A stretch of 64,000 nt of DNA from Raphanus sativus (lineage: Eukaryota; Streptophyta; Magnoliopsida; Brassicales; Brassicaceae): assembly GCF_000801105.2 (NCBI RefSeq), contig NC_079517.1, forward strand, positions 23,690,973 through 23,754,972, given 5' to 3'. Under the pieces are notes generated by a model. That model saw nothing but the letters and a program-made list of their open reading frames with translations, made no database searches and was not told the origin of the DNA. Each line of letters opens with the position of its first letter. Position 1 is the stretch's first letter. Position numbers and translations under genes: made by a program. Of this stretch, positions 22,865-33,941 are shown in pieces.

Positions 22865-24081
22865 TGACACAAGATAGAGCTTTGAGTTAGCTTTCCAATT
22901 CCACCGGTCTGAGGTCAATCCGCATCTCGTAGCAGAAGTTATATATGTTTTACTGAAGAGTGGTCAGTCTGCCTCGCGAGAGAAGGCTGCCGAGAAGAGG
23001 ATTGTATGTCGATCGATGCAACACATTGCATGTCGATCGACAGGGACATCAGAACGTGGGCCAAGTATATTTCATGACCAACTGAAGCCCAGGAGTCACC
23101 ACAAAGTTACCAAAATACCCTTGACGACCAGAAATCCTATTTATGTTATTTCTAAGCCATTGTTGACGGCTACGCTTTAGACGCTTTCTACGCTTTCATT
23201 GTTTTCTCTTAGGAGAGAAGGGAGGAACTCCTTGAGAGTCCTCCTGGAACTCCTTTGCTTTTGGTTTTATATTATCTATTTCATTTTCATCTATTCATCT
23301 ATGATTTCTGTGACAACTATCATGTCTGAATAGATCCACCTATTAAATCTATGGTTCAGATAGGTTTGTGGGATTAGCCCCAAACTATAATTGCTAAGTT
23401 GTGGTACTCATCAAATGGATTGCACCCTATGCTTGTTCTAGATTAGCTAACTAGAACATAGATCACTAGGATCTTTGATTATCTTGAATTATCCATTTGA
23501 ACTTGCTTGTCTCCCGTTGAGAAGAGCGACAGTTCCTCCTTGAGACCTAGTGTTCATTATCGGCTCGCGCCTAGGCAGATCTAGAAGACGTCGATCGATA
23601 TCCCGACAGGTGAATCGATCGGCGCTGCGAAAGGTGTATCGCTCGATATCTCGAAAGGATATCGACCGACTCTTTTTCTGTGTCATCATGCGAAAGGTGT
23701 GGCCAGAGATCTAGATAATTTAACCAGTGATACTTCACTTGAGTTAAGCCGCTGAGAACTATAGTATCATGCAAGCAACTTGTTAGGCATATATAGACAT
23801 TATAATCCCAAATACCTGAATAGAAGCCCTAGATCTAGCAACCATCCTTCCATCAACTACCTTGGTTACATAAGAACAACTACCTTGTTCGTCCTTGCAA
23901 TTTAATATATTTCCTATTTTATTTACTGCTTTATAATCTATTTACTGTTAGCCTAGCTTAATCGTAACTATTAGATCTAGTGTGTGCATTAGCTCCTTGT
24001 GGATTCGATCCCTAAGTACTATAACTTGACCTCTTTTGATGAGAGTGAAAATCACTCCTTAGGATAATTTGAGTGATATCA
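22865..24081 (+). repeat. LTR of + SID element, copy A (5' boundary unclear)
   Basis: It ends GAGTGATATCA three bases before the PBS. The last 700 bp are the reverse complement of the LTR type at 16623-17978 (for example GATATCTCGAAAGGATATCG), while the first 450 bp differ from it, so this is a subfamily with a different U3. I could not place a TG start, and the left limit given is the duplication edge. ATCGATCGAC-type words occur at about 23010, 23030 and 23590-23640. Confidence 0.7.
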
Positions 24082-24085
24082 AATT

Positions 24086-24103
24086 TGGCGCCGTTGCCGG
24101 GGA
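24086..24103 (+). other. tRNA-Asp-type primer-binding site, copy A
   Basis: TGGCGCCGTTGCCGGGGA, after the spacer AAT and the LTR end ATATCA. It is the sequence expected for tRNA-Asp priming in Athila/Tat elements. Confidence 0.9.
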
Positions 24104-24214
24104 GCTTCGATCGCCATTAGATCTTGTTTAGTTAGATTTTGTTTAGGTTTTATTATTGTTCGAAAATCTCATAATTTTTTTTTCTTCTGTTTCAGGTACA
24201 TACCAGGAACAACA

Positions 24215-25069
24215 ATGAAGAAAGGATTTTTAGCTTATTCAAAGAAGCAACCTGCTGGTTTACGCACGATCCGTAAGTCTACGAGGGATGTAGCGATCGA
24301 CACCCTCCAAGCAGAATCGATCGACAGCATACAACACAAATCGATCGACATCGTCCATCACGAATCGATCGACATCGTCCATCACGAATCGATCGACACC
24401 CTACAAGAACCGGTGATCGACAGAGTACACAAATCTTCGAACGACACTGTTCACGCGAACACTGTTCACACGGGTACTGTTTACCGAGGTACTGTTCATC
24501 GAGGTACTGTTCATCGTGGTACTATTCACGCGGGTACTGTTCATCAAGGTTCTATTCATCCGATTACTGTTCATCCCAGTACTATTCATCGGAGTTCTGT
24601 TCACGAGAACACTGTTCATCCAAACACTGTTCATCCGAAATCGATCGACACTGTTCATTCTGTGTCGATCGATTTTGTTCATCGTGACACTGTTCATCGC
24701 GGCACTATTCACGAAAATACTGTTCATCCGAACACTGTTCATTCCGTATCGATCGATACTGTTCACTTCAGCACTGTTCACCGAAACACTGTTCATCGCG
24801 ACACTGTTCATCGGGGTACTGTTCATCGCGATACTGTTCATCAAAACACTTTTCACCGCGACACTGTTCATCCGGGTACTGTTCATCCGGACGCTGATCA
24901 TCCGACGCCGAAAAATTCTGTTCATCAAGAGTCAACCGACATCACTTGCGGGGAAACAAAAGAGGTCAGAGCACTCATACTTAAGATTGATAAGAGAGGT
25001 ATCTGGCGAGACGAAGAAGGTCGTTCTTGCAACACCAGAGGACAATTGTTAATGCAGATGGTGATGTAA
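24215..25069 (+). pseudogene. Gag N-terminal region with SID and TVH repeats, copy A
   Basis: The 284-codon frame starts at the first ATG after a TTTCAG-GTACATACC leader. Residues 1-30 are basic (MKKGFLAYSKKQPAGLRTIR). Residues 28-75 hold SID words (SIDIVHHESIDIVHHESID). Residues 78-232 are a five-residue repeat T/S-V/I-H-x-x built from 15-bp units ACTGTTCATCGnGG. The end, RALILKIDKRGIWRDEEGRS, leads to the motif NTRGQL, where a 1-nt loss against the following repeat gives a stop at 25069. The downstream gag core is in another frame (25127-26881). The same frameshift exists in copy B, so it predates the 4-kb duplication. Confidence 0.7.
24440..24905 (+). repeat. 15-bp array ACTGTTCATCGnGGT, copy A
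   Basis: There are about thirty imperfect 15-bp units inside the gag-like frame, broken three times by ATCGATCGA words. Translation is TVHRG/TVHRD/TVHPN. Its twin is at 28420-28915. A related array lies at 49119-49385 in a different element. Confidence 0.85.
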
Positions 25070-25242
25070 TCCCTAATGTGATTGATGTTGCTGAGACAGA
25101 CGACTTTATTTTGACAAGCCAATGGTATGATTTGGGAAGCGAGGACCAGAGGACAATTGATTAATGCAGATGGTGATGTAATCCCTAATGTGATTGATGT
25201 TGCTGAGACAAACGACTTTATTTTGACAAGCCAATGGTATGA
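25039..25242 (+). repeat. 111-bp direct duplication inside gag
   Basis: AGGACAATTG(A)TTAATGCAG to TGGTATGAT occurs twice, starting at 25039 and 25150, with a 1-bp difference (TTGTTAATG against TTGATTAATG) that shifts the frame. The same pair lies at 29049-29252 in copy B. Confidence 0.85.
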
Positions 25243-26881
25243 TACAAGTGATTCGATTTCAGCATCGATCGATATCGGCACTTCAGAAATGATCGATACA
25301 GACTTGTCTCATCGATCGATACCTCTCGAAATCCCTGATGCTACTGCTGTGAATGCTGGGACAGAACGACAAAGAGCACTCAGAGACTACAACAGTCCTG
25401 AGGATTTATATGCTAAAAGGTCTGCATTGCGTCGTTCAACATTCCAGAGTTCCGTTCCTGAGCTACCTACTGCATATATCTCTCTTGTGGGTCAGACTCC
25501 TTTTCATGGTCTTCATTATGAAGATGCCACTAACCACTTAGAGGCATTCGAAGATTTAGCTTCGACCATCAAATGCAATAGAGTCCCTGAAGACTACTAC
25601 TTCTGCAAATTATTCTCATATTCTCTTGCTGGAGAAGCAGCATGTTGGTTCAGGAAGTTGCCACAAGGATATGTTACTACCTGGAAAGACATCACAAACG
25701 CCTTCCTCAACAACTTCCGATGTAATGCTGCAGCAAATCTAGAGATTGAGATAATATCTATGCTGGAATATATGGTAGAGGGTGATGAACAACATGAATC
25801 TGGAGAGCTGAGCAGAGTAGAAGAAGCCGATATTTGTAACACAAGCTCAGCATCGACCGACCCCGCAACCTCGACATCGATCGACAACATCACTTCAGGA
25901 TCAATCGTCACCAGCATCTCAACATCGATCGACAGAGACGTTTGTCACAGATCGATACCACTTGAAATCCCTGAAAGTTCGAGTTGTCCTCAGGACATTG
26001 CAGACTCGACACAGAAGAGCATTGATGTATCAAGTTGTTATCCTAACCAAGATGTAGAAAAAGAGATCACCATGGAAGATTTCTTGGAGCTAGAAGAATT
26101 TTTGGAGTTAGAGGGTGGAGAACAACTTAGAGAATTGGATTCGAGTGTAGAAGTCACTATGGAAGACTTCATAGAGCTGGAGGATTGGCTTGAGTCAGAA
26201 CAGAAGCTTGATGACGAGCGGAATACTATGAGGAAAACTTTGGAGACTTCGTCAAAGGCTAGAATCGATCGATACCGACCTGATGAGATCGATCGACACC
26301 CGCCAGATAGCATTGATCGACACCCACCCGATAGCATTGATCGACACCCACCCGAGTGCATCGATCGACACACATCGTTTGATGAGCTACCAGGATGCAC
26401 AGTTAAGCTGGAACCGATTGAAGAGAGAATTCACAAGTCTGAGACCTCATACCTTGTTGTCCCTGAACACCTAAGACCCATATGCGCAGAAGAAGCTGCT
26501 GGGATTTGCAAAAGAGTGAAGAGGATACATGACCCTGTGAAGATTGTGGTTTCATGTACCGTGGTTGAAGCTGAATCTCCTATACCACCAGATAGAGGTA
26601 TACATCTAGATTCCTGCAATGGAGTATTTAAGGATCATCAGCATGTGGTAGCTTCTCAGAGGGGGATGAGGTGTAGAACTGAAGTCGACAAAGAACCCAA
26701 AGAAGAAGCCTCGATCGACACTGTTCAGAAAACATCGATCGATAGTATCACTCCACCATCGATCGACATCTACCGGATACCACCGATTGACATCATCAAT
26801 CTATTATTGATCGACACTACCACTGGTTCATCGATCGATACCAGACGCGAATCAGAGCAGAATGAGTATGATACAAGATAG
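25127..26881 (+). pseudogene. Gag-like SID-rich ORF, copy A, truncated by the duplication junction
   Basis: The 584-codon frame holds TRGQLINADGDVIPNVIDVA (10-30), SID words, RQRALRDYNSPEDLYAKRSA, then the first half of a retrotransposon gag core: HGLHYEDATNHLEAFEDLAS, GEAACWFRKLPQGYVTTWKD and ITNAFLNNFRCNAA (about 125-200). The core then stops short; instead of the ETFxxxWxRFxxxxxxCPHHG half there is an acidic segment (MEDFLELEEFLELEGGEQL) and IDRHPPDS repeats. This is a gag core with its C-terminal half deleted and fused to a SID-rich tail. The stop at 26881 lies in LTR sequence brought in by the tandem duplication. Confidence 0.7.
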
Positions 26882-28061
26882 AGCTTTGAGTTAGCTTTCC
26901 AATGCCACCGGTCTGAGGTCAATCCGCATCTTGTAGCAGAAGTTATGCATGTTTTACTGAAGAGTGGTCATTCTACCTCGCGAGAGAAGGCTGCCGAGAA
27001 GAGGATTGTATGTCGATCGATGCAACACATTGCATGTCGATCGACAGGGACATCAGAACGTGGGCCAAGTATATTTCATGACCAACTGAAGCCCAGGAGT
27101 CATCATAAAGTTACCAAAATACCCTTGACGACCAGAAACCCTATTTATGTTATTTCTAAGCCATTGTTGACGGCTACGCTTTAGACGCTTTCTACGCTTT
27201 CATTGTTTTCTCTTAGGAGAGAAGGGAGGAACTCCTTGAGAGTCCTCCTGGAACTCCTTTGCTTTTGGTTTTATATTATCTATTGCATTTTCATCTATTC
27301 ATCTATGATTTCTATGACAACTATCATGTCTGAATAGATCCACCTGTTAGATCTATGGTTCAGACTATAATTGCTAAGTTGTGGTACTCATCAAATGGAT
27401 TGCACCCTATGCTTGTTCTAGATTAGCTAACTAGAACATAGATCACTATGATCTTTGATTATCTTGAATTATCCATTTGAACTTGCTTGTCTCCCGTTGA
27501 GAAGAGCGACAGCTCCTCCTTGAGACCTAGTGTTCATTATCGGCTCGCGCCTAGGCAGATCTAGAAGCCGTCGATCGATATGCCGACAGGTGAATCGATC
27601 GGCGCTGCGAAAGGTGTATCGCTCGATATCTCGAAAGGATATCGACCGACTCTTTTTCTGTGTCATCATGCGAAAAGTGTGGCCAGAGATCTAGATAATT
27701 TAACCAGTGATACTTCACTTGAGTTAAGCGGCTGAGAACTATAGTATCATGCAAGCAACTTGTTAGGCATTTATAGACATTATAATCCCAAATACCTGAA
27801 TAGAAGCCCTAGATCTAGCAACCATCCTTCCATCAACTACCATGGTTACATAAGAACAACTACCTTGTTCGCCCTTGCAATTTAATATATTTCCTATTTT
27901 ATTTACTGCTTTATAATCTATTTACTGTTAGCCTAGCTTAATCATAACTATTAGATCTAGTGTGTGTCTTAGCTCCTTGTGCATTCGATCCCTAAGTACT
28001 ATAACTTGACCTCTTTTGATGAGAGTAAATATCAGTCCTTAGGGTAATTTGAGTGATATCA
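26869..28061 (+). repeat. LTR of + SID element, copy B
   Basis: It is nearly identical to 22865-24081 apart from a 24-bp deletion at about 27366. It ends GAGTGATATCA before the PBS at 28066. Confidence 0.75.
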
Positions 28062-28065
28062 AATT

Positions 28066-28083
28066 TGGCGCCGTTACCGGGGA
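28066..28083 (+). other. tRNA-Asp-type primer-binding site, copy B
   Basis: TGGCGCCGTTACCGGGGA, one substitution (G to A) from copy A. Confidence 0.85.
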
Positions 28084-28193
28084 GCTTCGATCGCCATTAG
28101 ATCTTGTTTAGTTAGATTTTGTTTAGGTTTTATTATTGTTCGAAAATCTCATAATTTTTTTTCTTCTGTTTCAGGTACATACCAGGAACAACA

Positions 28194-29079
28194 ATGAAGA
28201 AAGGATTTTTAGCTTATTCAAAGAAGCAACCTGCTGGTTTACGCACGATCCGTAAGTCTACGAGGGATGTAACGATCAACACCCTCCAAGCAGAATCGAT
28301 CGACAGCATACAACACAAATCGATCGACATCGTCCATCACGAATCGATCGACATCGTCCATCACGAATCGATCGACACCCTACAAGAACCGGTGATCGAC
28401 AGAGTACACAAATCTTCGAACGACACTGTTCACGCGAACACTGTTCACACGGGTACTGTTTACCGAGGTACTGTTCATCGAGGTACTGTTCATCGTGGTA
28501 CTATTCACGCGGGTACTGTTCATCAAGGTTCTATTCATCCGATTACTGTTCATCCCAGTACTATTCATCGGAGTTCTGTTCACGAGAACACTGTTCATCC
28601 AAACACTGTTCATCCGAAATCGATCGACACTGTTCATTCTGTGTCGATCGATTTTGTTCATCGTGACACTGTTCATCGCGGCACTATTCACGAAAATACT
28701 GTTCATCCGAACACTGTTCATTCCGTATCGATCGATACTAATCACTTCAGCACTGTTCACCGAAACACTGTTCATCGCGGCACTATTCATCGCGACACTG
28801 TTCATCGAGGGTACTGTTCATCGAGATACTGTTCATCGCGGTACTGTTCATCAAAACACTGTTCACCGCGACACTGTTCATTCGGGTACTGTTCATCCGG
28901 ACGCTGATCATCCGACGCCGAAAAATTCTGTTCATCAAGAGTCAACCGACACCACTTGCGGGGAAACAAAAGAGGTCAGAGCACTCATACTTAAGATTGA
29001 TAAGAGAGGTATCTGGCGAGACGAAGAAGGTCGTTCTTGCAACACCAGAGGACAATTGTTAATGCAGATGGTGATGTAA
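28194..29079 (+). pseudogene. Gag N-terminal region with TVH repeats, copy B
   Basis: It has the same start as copy A (28194). The frame is open to 28907, but a 1-nt insertion in the array near 28805 (CATCGAGGGTACTG) throws the last part out of frame. The sequence matching the end of the copy A ORF is open to 29079 in the neighbouring frame. Repeat units run from about 28420 to 28915. Confidence 0.7.
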
Positions 29080-29136
29080 TCCCTAATGTGATTGATGTTG
29101 CTGAGACAAACGACTTTATTTTGACAAGCCAATGGT

Positions 29137-31290
29137 ATGATTTGGGAAGCGAGGACCAGAGGACAATTGATTAATGCAGATGGTGATGTAATCCCTAATG
29201 TGATTGATGTTGCTGAGACAAACGACTTTATTTTGACAAGCCAATGGTATGATACAAGTGATTCGATTTCAGCATCGATCGATATCGGCACTTCAGAAAT
29301 GATCGATACAGACTTGTCTCATCGATCGATACCTCTCGAAATCCCTGATGCTACTGCTGTGAATGCTGGGACAGAACGACAAATAGCACTCAGAGACTAC
29401 AACAGTCCTGAGGATTTATATGCTAAAAGGTCTGCATTGCGTCGTTCAACATTCCAGAGTTCCGTCCCTGAGCTACCTACTGCATATATCTCTCTTGTGG
29501 GTCAGACTCCTTTTCATGGTCTTCATTATGAAGATGCCACTAACCACTTAGAGGCATTCGAAGATTTAGCTTCGACCATCAAATGCAATAGAGTCCCTGA
29601 AGACTACTACTTCTGCAAATTATTCTCATATTCTCTTGCTGGAGAAGCAGCATGTTGGTTCAGGAAGTTGCCACAAGGATATGTTACTACCTGGAAAGAC
29701 ATCACAAACGCCTTCCTCAACAACTTCCGATGTAATGCTGCAGCAAATCTAGAGATTGAGATAATATCTATGCTGGAATATATGGTAGAGGGTGATGAAC
29801 AACATGAATCTGGAGAGCTGAGCAGAGTAGAAGAAGCCGATATTTGTAACACAAGCTCAGCATCGACCGACCCCGCAACCTCGACATCGATCGACAACAT
29901 CACTTCAGGATCAATCGTCACCAGCATCTCAACATCGATCGACAGAGACGTTTGTCACAGATCGATACCACTTGAAATCCCTGAAAGTTCGAGTTGTCCT
30001 CAGGACATTGCAGACTCGACACAGAAGAGCATTGATGTATCAAGTTGTTATCCTAACCAAGATGTAGAAAAAGAGATCACCATGGAAGATTTCTTGGAGC
30101 TAGAAGAATTTTTGGAGTTAGAGGGTGGAGAACAACTTAGAGAATTGGATTCGAGTGTAGAAGTCACTATGGAAGACTTCATAGAGCTGGAGAATTGGCT
30201 TGAGTCAGAACAGAAGCTTGATGACGAGCGGAATACTATGACGAAAATTTTTGAGACTTCGTCAAAGGCTAGAATCGATCGATACCGACCTGATGAGATC
30301 GATCGACACCCGCCAGATAGCATTGATCGACACCCACCCGATAGCATTGATCGACACCCACCCGATAGCATTGATCAACACCCACCCGAGTGCATCGATC
30401 GACACACATCGTTTGATGAGCTACCAGGATGCACAGTTAAGCTGGAACCGATTGAAGAGAGAATGCACAAGTCTGAGACCTCATACCTTGTTTTCCCTGA
30501 ACACCTAAGACCCATATGCGCAGAAGAAGCTGCTGGGATTTGCAAAAGAGTGAAGAGGATACATGACCCTGTGAAGATTGTGGTTTCCTGTACCGTGGTT
30601 GGAGCTGAATCTCCTATACCACCAGATAGAGGTATACATCTAGATTCCTGCAATGGAGTATTTAAGGATCATCAGCATGTGGTAGCTTCTCAGAGGGGGA
30701 TGAGGTGTAGAACTGAAGTCGACAAAGAACCCAGAGAAGAAGCCTCGATCGACACTGTTCAGAAAACATCGATCGATAGTATCACTCCACCATCGATCGA
30801 CATCTACCGGATACCACCGATTGACATCATCAATCTATTATTGATCGACACTACCACTGGTTCATCGATCGATACCAGACGCGAATCAGAGCAGAATGAG
30901 TATGAAGTGTGTGGAAATATTTTTGATGGAGATACCACCACGCGTTCAGACAAGTCTGGGGGAAAGATGATGATGAATTGGAGGAAGAGGAAAAGAACCC
31001 AAAGGGATTCCCAGTTATCATTGATTCCTCACTTCTCCGATGATGTCAGGAAATTTGGAGTGAGACTACACAAGTATGTGGGAAAGAAGAGGAGAAATTG
31101 GAAGAAGCGGAAACGAACCAAGGGAGGTTCTCTGTTACCATTGACTCCTTACTTTTCAGATTGTGTCAGGAAACCCAGAGTGTGCTGCAGATGCTTCACA
31201 CATCCGTTTGCAAAGCTTAAAGCACTCCTTATTGCTGAGATGATAGACAAAGGAGAAAAGTCTATGGAGGAGGCTTTCACACAAGAATGA
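29137..31290 (+). CDS. SID-rich gag-like protein, 717 codons, copy B (full 3' end)
   Basis: This is the longest open frame in the window. It carries the same N-terminal motifs and half gag core as 25127-26881 (VPEDYYFCKLFSYSLAGEAA, ITNAFLNNFRCNAA), an acidic MEDFLELEEF segment, four IDRH units of 8 residues, and CKRVKRIHDPVKIVVSCTVV. A basic C-terminal end has two similar blocks (NWRKRKRTQRDSQLSLIPHF; NWKKRKRTKGGSLLPLTPYF), then CVRKPRVCCRCFTHPFAKLK. The paired KRKRT blocks could bind nucleic acid. No protease or polymerase motif is present. The stop at 31290 is followed by hairpin 1. It is a retroelement protein, not a host gene; expression is unknown. Confidence 0.65.
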   Translation: MIWEARTRGQLINADGDVIPNVIDVAETNDFILTSQWYDTSDSISASIDIGTSEMIDTDLSHRSIPLEIPDATAVNAGTERQIALRDYNSPEDLYAKRSALRRSTFQSSVPELPTAYISLVGQTPFHGLHYEDATNHLEAFEDLASTIKCNRVPEDYYFCKLFSYSLAGEAACWFRKLPQGYVTTWKDITNAFLNNFRCNAAANLEIEIISMLEYMVEGDEQHESGELSRVEEADICNTSSASTDPATSTSIDNITSGSIVTSISTSIDRDVCHRSIPLEIPESSSCPQDIADSTQKSIDVSSCYPNQDVEKEITMEDFLELEEFLELEGGEQLRELDSSVEVTMEDFIELENWLESEQKLDDERNTMTKIFETSSKARIDRYRPDEIDRHPPDSIDRHPPDSIDRHPPDSIDQHPPECIDRHTSFDELPGCTVKLEPIEERMHKSETSYLVFPEHLRPICAEEAAGICKRVKRIHDPVKIVVSCTVVGAESPIPPDRGIHLDSCNGVFKDHQHVVASQRGMRCRTEVDKEPREEASIDTVQKTSIDSITPPSIDIYRIPPIDIINLLLIDTTTGSSIDTRRESEQNEYEVCGNIFDGDTTTRSDKSGGKMMMNWRKRKRTQRDSQLSLIPHFSDDVRKFGVRLHKYVGKKRRNWKKRKRTKGGSLLPLTPYFSDCVRKPRVCCRCFTHPFAKLKALLIAEMIDKGEKSMEEAFTQE

Positions 31291-31399
31291 TAAAGCCTCA
31301 AAGATTGGACATTGAGATTTGTTTTGGAGCATATTCTCATTCTCATCCGGACTAAATCAGATCTCCAAAAGTCAAGCTAATGACTAAAAATAAGCGCTG

Positions 31400-31417
31400 A
31401 GTGGGAGGCAACCCACT
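31400..31417 (+). other. Hairpin 1 of the + SID element
   Basis: AGTGGG-AGGCAA-CCCACT with AAGCGCTG upstream, about 110 nt past the stop codon. It is identical to 2596-2613. Confidence 0.7.
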
Positions 31418-31509
31418 GTTAGGTTTGTTTTAAATTTGGTTTTATTTTCATATACTACTGATTTTTGTTTTTATTTATCGCAGGTTATTTAAAAAAAAAA
31501 AGAGATGAA

Positions 31510-31609
31510 NNNNNNNNNNNNNNNNNNNNNNNNNNNNNNNNNNNNNNNNNNNNNNNNNNNNNNNNNNNNNNNNNNNNNNNNNNNNNNNNNNNNNNNNNNN
31601 NNNNNNNNN
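31510..31609. other. Assembly gap of 100 N
   Basis: Exactly 100 N, a conventional unknown-length gap. The flanks are the 3' tails of a + and a - copy of the same family, so an inverted repeat probably broke the assembly here. Confidence 0.98.
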
Positions 31610-31662
31610 AAAATAAATGTAAAAATGTGAAAATAACTTAAAAAAGAAAATAAAAACCTAAT

Positions 31663-31680
31663 AGTGGGTTGCCTCCCACT
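31663..31680 (-). other. Hairpin 1 of SID element copy 2
   Basis: AGTGGG-AGGCAA-CCCACT on the - strand; the stem is intact although the nearby ORF is broken by many indels. Confidence 0.65.
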
Positions 31681-31700
31681 CAGCGCTTTGTTATAGTCAT

Positions 31701-33860
31701 TTATCTTGACTTTCGTGGTGTGTGACTCAGTTGGGTGCATAAACTGCTACTTGTTGGACAACAAGCATCAAATTTCGTGTCTCCTCCTATCAAACCCATG
31801 TAGCAATGAAGCTTCATGTGGCATTCATCGCTTCTGAGCTGTTTCTCATCCATCTTGAGGACTGCATGTGTGAGGTTCCTCAGAGTTCTTTCAATTGATT
31901 CGATGCTGCAAAACATTCCTGTAAACGGTGTTGTAGGAGTATTCTGAAAGTTTCCCTCAGTTCATTCTGCAAAGCGTCGATCTTGTCATGAACAGCTGAT
32001 CTCGGTCTGCCAAGGACCCGGTGTCGATCGATGCTACAACGTGTGCATCGGTCGTTTCGCTGGGAGTTTCTGTCGGCTGATCCAGTGGTAACTGTGTCGA
32101 TCGATTCTGAAAGCTGTCCTTGATACTCGAGAGTTCTCTAAATAGCAAGTATCTCATTCTTCAATAGACGAGTAGCTCTGCATAGGTTGGCACTCTTTCG
32201 TTGAGAGGGTTGTCAATGTCATCACATCTCCTGTTGAGCCTCTCCTCCATAGCATCCATAGCTTCGTATAGCTCATGTTTGATTTGATCAACTTCTGCTG
32301 CTGTGCATGCTGTCCTGCGCTGGTGGTTGCTCGATGTCGATCGATGTAGGTCTAGGCATGTCGATCGATGTCGCGTTTTTGCCACAAAGACCAAGATGGT
32401 CCTTAACTATGCCAATGTCTTGTTGTATAAGATCAATCCTCTTGCTTAACCATTAGACATTGTTGTTGAGAGGGCTGTAGACGTCTCCAATCCGGTGTTA
32501 ATGTAAGCAATTCCCATTCATCTCTTTTAGGTGATGAACATTCTGGTTGGTCATTGGATGTAGTCTTACCGATGTCGATCGATGGCGATGGTGCTGCGTC
32601 GATCAATACTGGTGGCGTAGCTTCCTTCTCAAGCATGTTTCTAATGCTCTCAATCTCCATCCATAGCACTGCCATATCACTTTGGAGAGCTTCATAGCTG
32701 CGATCCAATGGCTGGTAGGTATCTCCACCGGTGTGCGGAATTATTCCTCAGGTGTGCCTGAGCTCCCCACACATCATCTCCCAATATCATATATCTCTTC
32801 CTTGCTGTAGGGTACTGGTGCTGGTCTGTATGCATGGTAATGGCGTGCATGTTCTGGAAGGCTTAAGCAACTCCTCTTAAAAAGAGATGCTCTCTCCAGG
32901 ATTTTTTTCTTATGTGCTCTTTGGTGACAGTGATGATTTCATCATCAACTCCTCTAGCATGTCCAAACTCATCTCTGTGGACACCAAATTCGTCCCTCTC
33001 TTTCCCATCTGAATCTCTGGATCCATCAGTATCAAAGCACGTCGTCCAACTCAATACGTCTGTCGGTCGATCTGACTCTTGTGCTGTCGATCGATCTGGA
33101 TATCTCGCCGTCAATCGATGGTTATGAAACGATGTCGATCGATGGGGAGTTCCTATGTTGACCGAAACTTTGAGGAACTGTATCCTCTCTCATGGTGACG
33201 TGTTGGTTGTCTTGGACGTGAGCTAGGATGTCTGGATGGCCACGTTGCTGTGTGAACAGGTTTTCTAGTCCATTGGAAACTTGAAGGATGTCTGCTATGT
33301 CCTCTCTGGATATGTGTAGGATCCTTCCATCCATGGCTCTTGCAAAGCCATCTATGTCCATGAAAATACCAAATTCATCAGGTGTAGTGGAGCATTGATA
33401 TCATATGAATTATGAAAATCGAGATTGAGCTCTGGTAAAGGAACTGATCGATGGTGCTGTGGTGATGGCGATCGATGATGATCGTTTAGCTGCATGGTTG
33501 GATCGATTGTTCATAATGTTGCAGGTCTCCATGGTGATGTGCTTGTTGTTTGGAGGTTGCTGGGTATGTGTTGTTGAAGTTTGAATTTTCGTGGTTGATG
33601 TTGACAACTTTATATACCCATCTGTTGCCCAAATCGGTGAAATCCGATTTTGTCCTTTAAGTCGTCTGACTCAAGATCGATCGATGTGAATGCTGGCGAT
33701 GTCGATCGATGGACGATGTCGTTTTGCTGGATGAGTAGATAATCAATCGATGGTGGGCGGTGGATGTCGATCGATTTGGAGCAGGTTATTCTTGGAATCG
33801 ATTTGCAAATCTATCATTCTCCATGTGATGTTCCCAAGCTCTTTCTTCCCAGTAATCTTC
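31701..33860 (-). pseudogene. Extra SID-rich ORF of copy 2, fragmented
   Basis: Pieces at 33607-33410, 33361-33122, 33114-32863, 32708-32433, 32394-32161, 32157-31957 and 31916-31701 follow the order of 6552-4278. The two modules are still visible (GFARAMDGRILHISREDIAD; DEFGHARGVDDEIITVTKEH). In one piece the SID DNA word is read in a different frame, giving HRSTCLDLHRSTSS. Confidence 0.7.
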
Positions 33861-33941
33861 ATCATATTCTTCAATGTGGTCTCCATTGTGGGAAGATCTA
33901 GCTTTATCTACTGCAAAACTCTCATGAAATCCACTATCGGC

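Larger units (their letters stand above)
22865..30905 (+). repeat. Tandem duplication of a 4-kb LTR-gag segment (copies A and B)
   Basis: Copy A (22865-26868) and copy B (26869-30902) are close to identical from TGACACAAGATAGAGC through PBS, gag-like ORFs and SID-rich tail to GAATGAGTATGA. The junction at 26869-26871 has the 3-bp microhomology TGA. Copy B lacks 24 bp in the LTR (opposite 23357-23382), has one extra 24-bp IDRHPPDS unit, and has a 1-bp insertion in the 15-bp array. Only copy B runs on into the original 3' end of the element (30903-31480). Confidence 0.92.

Noticed and set aside
24440..24905. CRISPR array
   Set aside because: The units are contiguous 15-mers without spacers, in plant retroelement DNA.
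24401..24928. Long - strand frame of MNS-type repeats opposite the 15-bp array
   Set aside because: It is a shadow of the array; any 15-bp repeat without stops opens several frames. The + frame has the start context and gag-type flanks.
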